Assembly: GCA_964416595.1 (NCBI GenBank)
Contig: CAYQES010000004.1
Location: forward strand, 1 to 64,000
Direction of reading: 5' to 3'
Source: JAKFYM01 sp964416595
Lineage (GTDB): Bacteria > Bdellovibrionota > UBA1018 > CAIPTA01
DNA: 64,000 bases
Positions within the stretch are counted from its first letter, which is position 1. Each line of letters opens with the position of its first letter. A program made the translations under genes and the position numbers. Positions 33,226 through 42,528 of this stretch are shown piece by piece. The notes under the pieces are model-generated. The model was not told where the DNA came from, made no database searches, and worked only from the letters and a program-made list of their open reading frames with translations.

Positions 33226-36009
33226 TTAGAGAGATTGTTTCACCAGCTCCACGTGGAAGGCGTTGATGATATCTCCCGGTTGGAAGGCTTCGAAGTTTTC
33301 TACGCCGATACCGCACTCTTGGCCCTTGATGGTTTCGGAGGCGTCGTCTTTAAAGCGGCGCAGGGAAACAACTTTGCCTTCGGCCACGATTTCTTTCCCG
33401 CGGGTAACACGAGCAAAAGCATTACGCATGATTTTGCCATCTGTAACTACGGATCCGGCCACGGTGCCGAGTTTCGAAACGTTGAAAACTTGTTTTACTT
33501 CGGCCTTGCCCATAGGAGATTCTTTGCGGATTGGTTCCAGCAAGCTTTCCATGGTGGCGCGCACATCATCGAGCAATTGGTAGATGATAGTGAAGTGTTT
33601 GATTTCTACTTTTTCTCGTCTTGCGGCTTCGCGGGCATTGTTATCGGGTTTGGAATTAAATCCGAGAATTTGCGCTTTTGCCGTTTTGGCAAGCAACACA
33701 TCATTCTCCGTGATGGCGCCCACGCTGGCTTGCAGCACTTTGGCTTTTACTTTTCCACTCTGGATTTTCTCAATGGATTCCTTGATGGCTTCCGTGGAAC
33801 CGAATACATCCGCTTTTACGATGAGGTTCAGCTCTTTTACGCCAGGGGTGGGCACTTTGCTCAAGAAATCTTCGAGAGTAAGAGTTTTGGAAGCTGATAA
33901 TTGGGCCTTTTCTTCCAAGATTTTGTTTTTGCGGTTCTGGGATACTTCCCGGGCCGCTTCTTCATTTTTTACAATGTAGAAAATGTCACCGGCACTGGGC
34001 ACTTCGTTGAGGCCAATGATTTCCACAGGAAAACCAGGCTTCACTTCGGGCACGTTTTTGCCTTTATCGTTCATCATGGCGCGCACGCGGCCATAAGCGG
34101 TTCCTACCACGATGGCATCACCTGCTTTGAGCGTGCCTTCATTCACCAAAAGATCTGCCACGATACCGCGGCCTTTTTCCATGCGGGCTTCCAATACCAC
34201 GCCTTCTGCACTGCGATCGGGATTGGCTTTTAGCTCTAGCATTTCCGCTTGTAGTTGGATCGTATCTAAAAGATCACTGAGGCCCGTTTTCTTGAGGGCG
34301 GAAACTCCCACCATCGGTACTTCGCCGCCCCACTCTTCCACGAGAAGATTGTTTACAGATAAATCCTTTTTCACCTTTTCTAAATTGGCGTTAGGTTTAT
34401 CAATTTTGTTGGCAGCCACAATGATGGGCACGCCGGCAGTTTGGGCATGTTTGATGGCTTCTTGGGTTTGCGGCATGATCGAATCGTCTGCAGCTACCAC
34501 GAGCACCACGATGTCGGTAACATTTGCGCCCCGGGAGCGCATATTGGCAAAAGCTTCGTGGCCAGGAGTATCTAAGAAGGTGAGTGGCTTGTTATTCACG
34601 ATAACAGAATAAGCGCCGATATGCTGAGTGATGCCGCCGGCCTCCCCAGAAACCACATTGGCGTTGCGGATCGCATCTAAGAGCGAAGTTTTACCGTGGT
34701 CCACGTGACCCATCACAGTGATCACTGGTGGGCGGGGCTGCATGCTTTCGGCGGAATCTTCGGTTTTGAGGGCCGCGGCTTCGTTAAAGGCCACGTTTTC
34801 AATTTCCCAGCCGAATTCTCCGGCGATCACGGAGGCGGTGTCGAAATCGATGGTTTGATTGATGGAAGCCATCACACCCAAATCCATGAGTTTCTTCATG
34901 ATCACGGTGGCTTTTTCACCCATGCGTTGGGCAAATTCGGAAACCACCACTTTATTTTCAATGCGAATTTTCTTTTTATGAGCAGCCATCTCGGTGATTT
35001 CGGTGCGCTTCACTTGTTTACCTGGGGGTAATTTTTTACGTTTGGGTTGGAACACCAATTCACGCTTGCGGAAATCGGAAATGCGAATTTCTTCAGGCGT
35101 AGGGCCGCGAGTGGTGTTGCCGCGTTGTTTGCCTTTTACCTCTTCCTCTTTGGCAATATAGGAAGTGATAGGTTGAAACATTTCTGTGCTATCGGAAACG
35201 CGCTCTTTAATAATGGGTTTGCGTTTTTCCGCGCCAGCGCCAGGGCCACCAGGCGTACGGTATGTGGGGGAGCTTTCTCTTGTGGCAGAGGCAGGAGGAG
35301 CAGCTTGCACAATCTTTAGGCGACGTGCGGAAAACTCGTCTAACAATTCGTCTTTTTCAATAACCCGTTGGTTGTTATTGGGTGTGCGGAAAATTACCTT
35401 GGTGCCGGGAGCATTGGCTCTTGGAGAATATTCTTCCGTGGAACGAACGCTCTGCTTTTCTACGGGTTCAACTATTTCTTCCGCTACTGCTGGTGCGCTT
35501 TCTTTAGCCGTAATGATTTCTTCAAAAACCGGGGCTGCTTCTTCAGGCAAACTCTCTACTTCTTCTGCAGCGGGAAAATGCGAAGGTTCTGCAGAAACTT
35601 CTTGAGCAGAACTCGGGCTTTCGGCTTCGCTTTCAGCGCCCGTGCGACGCTTGATGATTTTGCGTTTAGCAGGTGAATCAGAGGTTTTTGCGGCGTCGGT
35701 TTTCGCTTTGGTTTTGACAGGAGCAGGGGCTTCACTAGTGGAGGCGGCTGCAGATTTTTTGGCTACTTTTTTAGTGGCGGCAGGAGCTGCGGCGGCGGTG
35801 CGTTTTTTCACGGTTCCACCCGCAGAGGATGAGCCCCTTTTCTCCTTTTTCAAGGCTTCCCGGATCGCATTGGCTTGATCCGTAGCGAGGCTGCTCATGT
35901 GGCTTTTCACCTCGATATTGATCTGCTTGAGCTTGTCCAGCAGAGCAAAGGAATCGATCCCTAGCTCTTTCGCTAGCTCATAGACTTTCAAGGACTCTTG
36001 CTCGGTCAT
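33226..36009 (-). CDS. infB: Translation initiation factor IF-2
   Basis: A 927-residue GTPase that brings fMet-tRNA to the 30S subunit. The ATG at 36009 was chosen because GGGAGAG precedes it by five bases; an upstream TTG at 36036 would add nine residues. The N-terminal domain begins TEQESLKVYELAKELGI, followed by a long Ala/Pro/Glu-rich linker to about residue 320. The G domain has GHVDHGKTS, DTPGHEAF and ANKID, and domains II-IV are complete. It lies between nusA and rbfA in the standard order. Confidence 0.95.
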   Translation of the reverse strand: MTEQESLKVYELAKELGIDSFALLDKLKQINIEVKSHMSSLATDQANAIREALKKEKRGSSSAGGTVKKRTAAAAPAATKKVAKKSAAASTSEAPAPVKTKAKTDAAKTSDSPAKRKIIKRRTGAESEAESPSSAQEVSAEPSHFPAAEEVESLPEEAAPVFEEIITAKESAPAVAEEIVEPVEKQSVRSTEEYSPRANAPGTKVIFRTPNNNQRVIEKDELLDEFSARRLKIVQAAPPASATRESSPTYRTPGGPGAGAEKRKPIIKERVSDSTEMFQPITSYIAKEEEVKGKQRGNTTRGPTPEEIRISDFRKRELVFQPKRKKLPPGKQVKRTEITEMAAHKKKIRIENKVVVSEFAQRMGEKATVIMKKLMDLGVMASINQTIDFDTASVIAGEFGWEIENVAFNEAAALKTEDSAESMQPRPPVITVMGHVDHGKTSLLDAIRNANVVSGEAGGITQHIGAYSVIVNNKPLTFLDTPGHEAFANMRSRGANVTDIVVLVVAADDSIMPQTQEAIKHAQTAGVPIIVAANKIDKPNANLEKVKKDLSVNNLLVEEWGGEVPMVGVSALKKTGLSDLLDTIQLQAEMLELKANPDRSAEGVVLEARMEKGRGIVADLLVNEGTLKAGDAIVVGTAYGRVRAMMNDKGKNVPEVKPGFPVEIIGLNEVPSAGDIFYIVKNEEAAREVSQNRKNKILEEKAQLSASKTLTLEDFLSKVPTPGVKELNLIVKADVFGSTEAIKESIEKIQSGKVKAKVLQASVGAITENDVLLAKTAKAQILGFNSKPDNNAREAARREKVEIKHFTIIYQLLDDVRATMESLLEPIRKESPMGKAEVKQVFNVSKLGTVAGSVVTDGKIMRNAFARVTRGKEIVAEGKVVSLRRFKDDASETIKGQECGIGVENFEAFQPGDIINAFHVELVKQSL

Positions 36010-36059
36010 TCTCTGCTCTCCCAGTCTTTCGGCCAACCATTACGCGGCTTGAGCGTTAA

Positions 36060-37454
36060 CTACTTCTTTTCCCCTTCGCTATTGCTGGCGCTGGCTATGG
36101 CTTCTTTCAGCCGAGCGTCTGCATTGGCGATCGTGGCATTTTTATTCAAATCGGGTCCGCTGGACACCACATTATCAAGACGGCCAGAGGCCGCTTCTTC
36201 ACCCATGGCTTGCACCGCGGCTTGTGCTTTGCGCTTTAATTCTGCAGCAGCACCTTCGTTATCGAAACCAGGAATTCTAGCCAAGGTTTCTGGAGTTTGT
36301 TTGGAAAGATCCAACACATTCAAGAAACCACATTGGTAGATCGACTGGGCCAACGTATCTGTGAGGCCTTCGATGTTTTTTAGGTTAGTGATAGCGTTTT
36401 TGGTGCGGCTATCCAGCTTAGATTTAGAAAGAATGTCTACTTTCCAACCCGTGATCTGGGAAGCGAGGCGCACGTTTTGGCCTTTGCGTCCGATCGCGAG
36501 GGAGAGTTGATCGTCTTCCACCACGATCTCGAGGGTGTTGGTGGCAGGAATCACACGCACCATGGAAATTTCTGCGGGAGCTAGAGCGGAACGCACGAAT
36601 ACGGTTACGTCTTCGTTCCAAGGAATAATATCAATTTTTTCCCCACGAAGTTCTTGCACCACGTTTTGCACGCGGATGCCTTTCATTCCCACGCAGGCAC
36701 CCACGGGATCCACGTCGCGGTCGTTAGAGTACACAGCGATTTTAGCGCGTTCACCCGGTTCCCGCACGCAGAGGCGGATTTCCACCACTTCTTCGGAAAT
36801 TTCTGGAACTTCCATTTCGAAGAGCTGGATCAAATAGTTGGGGGCTGTGCGAGAAAGCACGAGTTGCGGGCCACGGGCGGATTCAGCCACGTCTTCCAAG
36901 AGGGCTTGCACGCGATCTCCGGGCTTGTATTGTTCGCCAGGGATGATGCCTTGGCGGGGCATGATGGCCTCGGTGCGGCCTAGATCCACGATCACAGCAC
37001 CACGCTCCACGCGGCGGGCGATGCCGCTGATGATCTGGCCTTTACGACCAATGAATTCTTTGTAAATGATGTCGCGTTCAGCATCTCGCACTTTTTGTAA
37101 GATGATTTGGCGAGCGGTTTGCGCATCGATGCGGCCGAAATTCACGGCTTCTAATTTGATGCCGAGTTCATCGTTGAGTTTAGCTTCTTCATCGAGCTTT
37201 TTGGCTTCATCGAGGGCTATTTCGCGGTCGTCGTCGGCGATTTTATCGTCGGATTCTACCACGCGTTTAAATTGAAAAATTTCTACTTCACCGGCTTCAT
37301 CGTTCCAGTGGGCTTCTAGTTCTGCCGTGGGCCCGAGTTTTTTCCGGGCGGCCATGAGCATAGCTTGCTCGAGAGCTTCGATAATAATTTCACGGCTGAT
37401 GCCACGGTCTTTGCCTACGGCATCAATCACTCTGCTGAGTTCGGAGAAGTTCAT
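36060..37454 (-). CDS. nusA: Transcription termination/antitermination factor NusA
   Basis: A 464-residue NusA with an N-terminal RNA-polymerase-binding domain, an S1 domain (about 130-200, with GAVIVDLGRTEAIMPRQ), two KH domains (GMKGIRVQNVVQELRGEKIDII; LAIGRKGQNVRLASQITGW), and one C-terminal helix-hairpin-helix repeat after residue 350. It modulates pausing, termination and antitermination, and in enteric bacteria autoregulates its own operon. No ylxR gene lies between nusA and infB here; the gap is 50 bp. Confidence 0.95.
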   Translation of the reverse strand: MNFSELSRVIDAVGKDRGISREIIIEALEQAMLMAARKKLGPTAELEAHWNDEAGEVEIFQFKRVVESDDKIADDDREIALDEAKKLDEEAKLNDELGIKLEAVNFGRIDAQTARQIILQKVRDAERDIIYKEFIGRKGQIISGIARRVERGAVIVDLGRTEAIMPRQGIIPGEQYKPGDRVQALLEDVAESARGPQLVLSRTAPNYLIQLFEMEVPEISEEVVEIRLCVREPGERAKIAVYSNDRDVDPVGACVGMKGIRVQNVVQELRGEKIDIIPWNEDVTVFVRSALAPAEISMVRVIPATNTLEIVVEDDQLSLAIGRKGQNVRLASQITGWKVDILSKSKLDSRTKNAITNLKNIEGLTDTLAQSIYQCGFLNVLDLSKQTPETLARIPGFDNEGAAAELKRKAQAAVQAMGEEAASGRLDNVVSSGPDLNKNATIANADARLKEAIASASNSEGEKK

Positions 37455-37486
37455 GGTTTATCCTTCTTTACTGGTTTCTCTTTCGT

Positions 37487-38041
37487 TTATGCTTTGTTGT
37501 CCACGTCTAGGTGACTCACGATATCCAGGTTCGCCTTGGTGATCAGGGCGAAGGGTATCTTGATCGTTTCCCTATCAGCTTCCAACTCCACGGAATCTCC
37601 GGCATAGCCTTTGAGAATTCCGAAAAAATTCTTCTGCTTCTGATGGTGCTCGAAGTACTTGCCGTTCCCCATTTCCACCTCAGTGAGGGGGCGATAGGTT
37701 TTGATCTGTGCCCGTTGGCCCACGTGTTTCAAGAAATCAGAAGGTTTCTTGAGCGGACGATCGAGTCCAGGGCTAGAAACTTCCAAAGTGAAAGTATCCG
37801 GCAGCACGGATTCGAATTCTGCGCCTTCGAACAAAGCATCCAAGCCATGGTCTACGGCAACACAATCATCGAACGAAATGGCCTTGCCTGCTTGGCTCTC
37901 AATAAAAAGACGTAGCACCGCTCCCCCGTGGGAACTGCTGGGTTGGTATTCCAAATCCAGCAACTCGTAACCTAGGCTACGCACCTGAGGGGAGAGTAAA
38001 GCTTCGATCCGGCTCGCAAGGGAGCTAGGCCCATTCGTCAT
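37487..38041 (-). CDS. rimP: Ribosome maturation factor RimP
   Basis: A 184-residue protein with the RimP pattern: LGYELLDLEYQP, LRLFIES, ISFDDCVAVDHGLDALFE and LEVSSPGLDRPLKKPSDF. It assists 30S assembly. It is the first gene of the translation operon, with a 290-bp leader region upstream that holds a terminator hairpin. AGAAG touches the ATG, so the ribosome site is weak. Confidence 0.93.
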   Translation of the reverse strand: MTNGPSSLASRIEALLSPQVRSLGYELLDLEYQPSSSHGGAVLRLFIESQAGKAISFDDCVAVDHGLDALFEGAEFESVLPDTFTLEVSSPGLDRPLKKPSDFLKHVGQRAQIKTYRPLTEVEMGNGKYFEHHQKQKNFFGILKGYAGDSVELEADRETIKIPFALITKANLDIVSHLDVDNKA

Positions 38042-38137
38042 CTTCTATTGAATCCATTATTCGGTGTTCTTCGCGAACCCCACCGCCTTTGAGAGGACCT
38101 TTCCTTCAAAGCGCGACCGAACTAGACGTGCGAGCTT

Positions 38138-38167
38138 AAAAAAAAAGCCCCTCAGGACAGAGAAGCT
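38138..38167 (-). terminator. Rho-independent terminator (possible attenuator) in the rimP operon leader
   Basis: On the minus strand, AGCTTCTC (from 38167) pairs with GAGGGGCT around a six-base loop, including two G-U pairs, and nine U residues follow (38146-38138). It lies about 100 bp before rimP with no minus-strand gene ahead of it, which is the position of an attenuator or of the end of a short leader RNA. Two further hairpins lie upstream at 38248-38269 and around 38288-38308. Confidence 0.65.
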
Positions 38168-38283
38168 CACAGGCTGTATATCAAATGGGTTGGGGAAACG
38201 CAAGGCGTGAAGGCTGCTGAATTCATTAAGGAAAGTGGATTTATGGGGGCTTTTCTCTAGGAAAAAGCCGGTTTCTTGTTGAT

Positions 38284-38313
38284 TTGACAGGGTTTCTCCC
38301 TGCGAGGGACAAT
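38284..38313 (+). promoter_or_regulatory. Candidate sigma70 promoter for the matrixin-like lipoprotein
   Basis: A consensus -35 TTGACA (38284-38289) and a -10-like GACAAT (38308-38313) are separated by 18 bp. They precede a GGAGG ribosome site and the ATG at 38331. The -10 match is moderate (4 of 6). Confidence 0.45.
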
Positions 38314-38330
38314 ATTTTTGGAGGAAAAGG

Positions 38331-39134
38331 ATGGCCTCCTTCACTATGCATTCATTTCGATTTTTCCTTCTGTGTGTAGCATTTCTCGCCAGCGCTTGTT
38401 CCGCTCGGGCGCCAGGCAACGGCGATCCGGATCGCATCACTAATTTTACGGGCTGTGTGCTACCGAAGGATCAAGGCCAAGGTAGTTTGCAAGGCGCCTG
38501 GAGCAGCCTCCCCATTCCGATCGTGTTCGATAAAGATTTTTATGTAACGGACCAAGGCGAAGCCATGCCGGCTTTAAGAAATGCCGTGAACACTTGGAAC
38601 AATTGGGCCGGCATGAGGGGCATGCAGGCTTTTTCGATTCGGCTCGATGGCTCCGATTCCACGGCAGGCATGGAAATTCCTGAAATCACCGAGTGTGTGC
38701 AAGAAGCGTATTCTTCTTCGGTTACAGATATGGTGGGCATTTGGAAAATTGCTACCAGTGGCTTTCACCGCAACCGCCGGCCCAGTTGCCTTACTCAGCA
38801 GAAAATTCTGCCTGATGGCATCCAAGGGCAAACGGCCTGGGTGAGCCGTGGCCGCAGCATTGTGGGCGCCAGTGTGTTGCTGAATTTTGAAAATTACAAT
38901 GCGCCGGGAAAACAATTGGTGGACGTGGAAAGCCTGATGCTACACGAGCTTGGGCATGTGCTGGGATTATTACATAGTTGCAAATCCGGAGATAGCGATC
39001 AAACTAGCTCTCCTTATTGTGATGCGGCTGCTAGTAAGTACCGAGATGCCGTGATGTATCCGGGATTGGCTACGGCGCAGGAACGCCGGAGTTTAAGGCA
39101 GAATGATTACAATCGGGTGAATTGTTTGTATTGA
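38331..39134 (+). CDS. Matrixin-like (M10) zinc metalloprotease lipoprotein
   Basis: A 267-residue predicted lipoprotein with lipobox LASAC (lipid Cys23). The metzincin zinc motif is complete: H205-E206-LG-H209-VLGLL-H215, with the Met-turn at Met242 in DAVMYPGL. The N-terminal part has the shape of a matrixin catalytic domain (VFDKDFYVTDQ; LRNAVNTWNNWAG). It would be surface- or periplasm-anchored and degrade proteins or cell-wall peptides. It is divergent from the rimP operon and has its own TTGACA-type promoter. It is one of four HExxH proteins in the window. Confidence 0.85.
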   Translation: MASFTMHSFRFFLLCVAFLASACSARAPGNGDPDRITNFTGCVLPKDQGQGSLQGAWSSLPIPIVFDKDFYVTDQGEAMPALRNAVNTWNNWAGMRGMQAFSIRLDGSDSTAGMEIPEITECVQEAYSSSVTDMVGIWKIATSGFHRNRRPSCLTQQKILPDGIQGQTAWVSRGRSIVGASVLLNFENYNAPGKQLVDVESLMLHELGHVLGLLHSCKSGDSDQTSSPYCDAAASKYRDAVMYPGLATAQERRSLRQNDYNRVNCLY

Positions 39135-39184
39135 GCTTTACCCGGGGTGAAAACTCAGCTGCTATATATAATGGTGTATAAAAA

Positions 39185-40057
39185 CTAATCCCCGTACCAA
39201 AAAAGTATGCAAACCGCAGCGCCCAACGATAACGATACCAATCCAGCATTTCTTGCATTTTGCATCACTCCATTATGCATTAGATTATGCGGGCGAGCGT
39301 TTCTGCTAAAATAGTCATCTAAGAATCTGGTGCGATTGGGGAAAAGAGAGCGGAACGATTGCCTTAGTTCTTCGTCGGGCTCCAAATACCTAGCCACTGA
39401 TTCGGCAAAGTTTTCCTCTATGCTCGTGTTGGCGTAACGGGATACAATAAGTGGATCCAACATCGCTGCTTTTTCCCAGGCATTTACCATATCCTTTGAA
39501 AAATAAAATTGATCAGCGATATGACCAAATTCGTGAGCTAAGAGCTCGCCCAAATTTTGCTCAATCACGATATAAATTACTTTTTGATTATTAACTGGTG
39601 TACCACCGGTATAGCGCTGATTTCTGAAGATGGGGAGACGAATTTTTTTCAACAAATGGATATGAGACGAAGGCAAAAGAGCAATATGCTCCGCGAGCAT
39701 TTCTTTTGTGCCCTTATACCCCTCTAGGCCGCTTATTTTTATTTTATGAATTTTTCCATTCGGTAAAGTTACCAATACAGATTGTACTCTTTCTTTACGA
39801 TCTTTAATTATCTGGATATTTTTTCTGCCAACTCGTTGCACTCCTGGAGCGAGCAAATCCGATTGGGCATGGGGGGTATAAGACCAGCGAACTGAATCCG
39901 TTTGATCGCCGTTTTCTATTTGCCACTTTATTTTTTCAGCCTGATTTCTGCGCTGCTCTTCGGTGATTTTAGAATAATATTTCTCGCAAGCGCTCTGGGT
40001 TGAAGCGTGGGCGGTAGAAATGAAAAAGAACAACAGCTGTGCTAGCGCTGCGTTCAA
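39185..40057 (-). CDS. Exported HEFGH zinc metallopeptidase-like protein
   Basis: A 290-residue protein with an N-terminal signal (ALAQLLFFFISTAHAS), a zinc motif H175-EFG-H179 followed by IADQF, and a downstream EENFAES (214-220) that fits the third-ligand helix of gluzincins of the anthrax-lethal-factor/MtfA type. The last 20 residues form a hydrophobic helix (LVSLSLGAAVCILFW), possibly a membrane anchor. Its start overlaps the HD phosphohydrolase stop by ATGA, so the two are co-translated. The substrate is unknown. Confidence 0.68.
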   Translation of the reverse strand: MNAALAQLLFFFISTAHASTQSACEKYYSKITEEQRRNQAEKIKWQIENGDQTDSVRWSYTPHAQSDLLAPGVQRVGRKNIQIIKDRKERVQSVLVTLPNGKIHKIKISGLEGYKGTKEMLAEHIALLPSSHIHLLKKIRLPIFRNQRYTGGTPVNNQKVIYIVIEQNLGELLAHEFGHIADQFYFSKDMVNAWEKAAMLDPLIVSRYANTSIEENFAESVARYLEPDEELRQSFRSLFPNRTRFLDDYFSRNARPHNLMHNGVMQNARNAGLVSLSLGAAVCILFWYGD

Positions 40058-41478
40058 ATCAGCCCCCGCGCCTTCAACAAACTATGGGCTTTCGGGCTCA
40101 TATACAGCACGGGAATGAAATTCACTACGTTGGATAAAATACGGATGATCGAGTTTTCTCTATCGATCAAGAGCGCCACGTTACCTCTACGATCCATGAT
40201 TTTCACGGGATCCCGCTCTTGTAACAAATTATCGCCGGAGCGTTTGCGCACGATATCCAGCATGGAGCGGGAGAAAACGATATCACTATCTGGAATGTCG
40301 TAGAGGAGCCATTCGGTGCCATCCCCATGTTCCTTGATGCACTCTTCGAATTCTTGCACGAGCTCGTGGATTTTTCTCACCGTAGCTTCTCGCTGTCGTA
40401 AACCCTCTTCCGTGCGGCTCACAAGTTTGTGCTCAAACGGATAGAGCTGGAATTCCATGGGGCTTTGGCGGAAGAGTAGCATCTTCATCATTTCCCGGAT
40501 CTTAGGGTTCTTCACGGTGCCATCCACATAGTGCTGGTGCACGAGATTCATGAAATACACATCGTTAAAACCGAAGAAACGATCCGGATCTTTCTCCACC
40601 ATCCCTAAAAGATCCTGGAATTGGTGCATGAGTTTTTTCTCGAGGAAGTGTTTGGTAACCACTTCCGCTAGCAAATCGAATTTAGCGCCGCCGGAATTGC
40701 GGATCACCTGGGAGTACCAGCCGAAGCGGGCGATCAAAAAATCTTCCACGGCGTGCATGGCATTGTCTTTGATGGCGAGGCCGAGTTTTCCATCGCCCGT
40801 ATCGAAGGTTGTCATGTGGTAGAGGATGAATTCTCTGTCGATCTGACCGTATTTCAAGCCCGTATAGTGGGCGTCGCGCATGAGGTAATCCATGCGGTCG
40901 CAGTCCACTTCGGAATGAAGGATTTGGTTGCCGAGGATATTGCTGTTGGTGCCCTTCACGTAGCGGGAAATTTCTTGGTAGTCGATGCCATGCTCGTGGA
41001 GGATCTTGGTGATGCCGCCGTCGTAGTCGGTATTTTTTAGGATGTAGGCGCCCAGATGCTCGTGGTTGTTGGGGAGGGGTTTCCCGCGATCTGCTTGTTT
41101 AAAAGAAGAATCGCCGTGTTTGATATAGGCGCCTTCGCAGGTGTGGGAAAAAGGGAAGGTGCCGATATCGTGCAGAAGAGCCGAGATGCGGATGCTTTTG
41201 TGAAAGAGAGAATCGGGATCCGTGGCAGCTGGATCGAAAAGTTTTTCGTCGGGCACGGCTTTGCCAATGGCGCGCATGATTTGATCGGCCACATTCATCA
41301 CGCCCAGAGCGTGGGCGAAGCGGGTGTGCTCGGCGCCGGGGAAAATATAGTTAGAAAAGCCCAGTTGCCGAATCCAGCGCAGGCGTTGGTAGAATGGAGA
41401 TTGGATGATCCGCGATTCGGTTTCGGTGAGACGAATAAACCCGTAAAGGGGATCGTAAACGATTTTGCCTTGCTTCAT
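40054..41478 (-). CDS. HD-domain phosphohydrolase (dGTPase/SAMHD1-like)
   Basis: About 474 residues from the ATG at 41478; the frame can extend to a TTG at 41526. It starts KIVYDPLYGFI and has the HD signature HTRFAHALG then ALLHDIGTFPFSH, with a later HSEVDCDRMDYLMRD and a long C-terminal half, typical of the dNTP triphosphohydrolase/SAMHD1-like family found in many bacteria. It would hydrolyse dNTPs or a related nucleotide in the cytoplasm. It is followed by the HEFGH gene in a 4-bp overlap. Substrate specificity cannot be told from sequence. Confidence 0.82.
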   Translation of the reverse strand: MKQGKIVYDPLYGFIRLTETESRIIQSPFYQRLRWIRQLGFSNYIFPGAEHTRFAHALGVMNVADQIMRAIGKAVPDEKLFDPAATDPDSLFHKSIRISALLHDIGTFPFSHTCEGAYIKHGDSSFKQADRGKPLPNNHEHLGAYILKNTDYDGGITKILHEHGIDYQEISRYVKGTNSNILGNQILHSEVDCDRMDYLMRDAHYTGLKYGQIDREFILYHMTTFDTGDGKLGLAIKDNAMHAVEDFLIARFGWYSQVIRNSGGAKFDLLAEVVTKHFLEKKLMHQFQDLLGMVEKDPDRFFGFNDVYFMNLVHQHYVDGTVKNPKIREMMKMLLFRQSPMEFQLYPFEHKLVSRTEEGLRQREATVRKIHELVQEFEECIKEHGDGTEWLLYDIPDSDIVFSRSMLDIVRKRSGDNLLQERDPVKIMDRRGNVALLIDRENSIIRILSNVVNFIPVLYMSPKAHSLLKARGLI

Positions 41479-41651
41479 CCTAAAGAGGCTCCGGCCCTTC
41501 GTGGGCTTATCTATAGGATGACGCAAGGTGGGAGGATTGTCTAATGGAGAAGGAGGTGGGTATACGGAGGCGTGTGGAAGTGTTTCTAGATTAAAGTGGT
41601 TACCCTAATATACAATAAAATAAATTTACATTTACACGGATGGGGGTTTAG

Positions 41652-42524
41652 ATGCTTCGTATTCTTTTAGGATTGGGATTGATGGGGGTAACAATCAGTG
41701 CAGACGCGGCGCCTTCTATTCCCCGGCCCGACAACTACGACGCCTGTTTGGCCCCCAAATACAATGGCGAAAGGCATGTTCAAATTACGCCCGGTGGTCG
41801 TTTAAAAGTTAAACTTAGGAATGACGAAGAAAATGCTGAAACGATTGTAGAGCAAATAAATAATAGTAATGAGGAAAGTATCACCACTAAAAGCACTCGC
41901 TTAAATAAAAATGAACCCATCAAGGTTTCTGGAAAAAGCAAATTTACTATCCAGAAGAAAGGCAATCGAGCAACGTCTCTCACTGTTGAAATGAATGCGT
42001 TTGACGACCAGGGCAAGAGATACAATTTCACTCCAGAGGGAAGCTATACGAGTGAATTTGAGTTCGTGGACAATAAGTGTCGATTTCAGCGGCGTTACTG
42101 GACTAACGCTAAAACGAAAGAAAAGATTTTGGATTTTGATCGCGCACTCTGTAGGGATTTAATGCCGAGATTAAAACAAGGCTGCGACAGTGCTAATTGC
42201 CTTGTGAATCTTAACGGCATCATTAATGAACATAAACAAAGATTACAAAAAGAAGGACTCATGGTTACGGCAGATGGGATGTGGTCTCCCTCCCCTAAAC
42301 CTGTCGACGGCAAGCTTGGTTTTGGTCAGATCCAAGATCTAGCTTTCCCTTGTGAATTTGTGGCTAAAGTGCACGATGGCGGATACGATTCTTACCCGCC
42401 GATTGAAATCAATTTGGACATTGGTTTGAAGAGGGTGCAGAAGAATAAGGGCACCAAGATCAATAATCTTGATGGTGGAAAATCTGATTCCGATGAGAAA
42501 AAGGGCGCAGCTTCTGGCGGCTAA
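41652..42524 (+). CDS. Exported hypothetical protein
   Basis: A 290-residue protein with a Sec signal peptide (MLRILLGLGLMGVTISADAAPS). The mature part is highly charged, with a basic-acidic alternation, five Cys residues (DACLA, NKCRFQ, ALCRD, GCDSANC) that could form disulfides, and a polar C-terminal tail. I recognise no domain. It is convergent with thrS, with only four bases between the stops. Base composition is A-rich compared with neighbours, in keeping with a secreted, poorly conserved protein. Confidence 0.6.
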   Translation: MLRILLGLGLMGVTISADAAPSIPRPDNYDACLAPKYNGERHVQITPGGRLKVKLRNDEENAETIVEQINNSNEESITTKSTRLNKNEPIKVSGKSKFTIQKKGNRATSLTVEMNAFDDQGKRYNFTPEGSYTSEFEFVDNKCRFQRRYWTNAKTKEKILDFDRALCRDLMPRLKQGCDSANCLVNLNGIINEHKQRLQKEGLMVTADGMWSPSPKPVDGKLGFGQIQDLAFPCEFVAKVHDGGYDSYPPIEINLDIGLKRVQKNKGTKINNLDGGKSDSDEKKGAASGG

Positions 42525-42528
42525 AGAG

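Noticed and set aside
38175..38203. TTGCGT-N17-TATACA promoter on the minus strand for rimP
   Set aside because: It would start transcription directly at the terminator hairpin, leaving no leader, and the -35 match is poor.
38057..38440. 127-residue minus-strand ORF
   Set aside because: It overlaps the matrixin lipoprotein start and the rimP leader, has no domain and its start lies inside the other gene.
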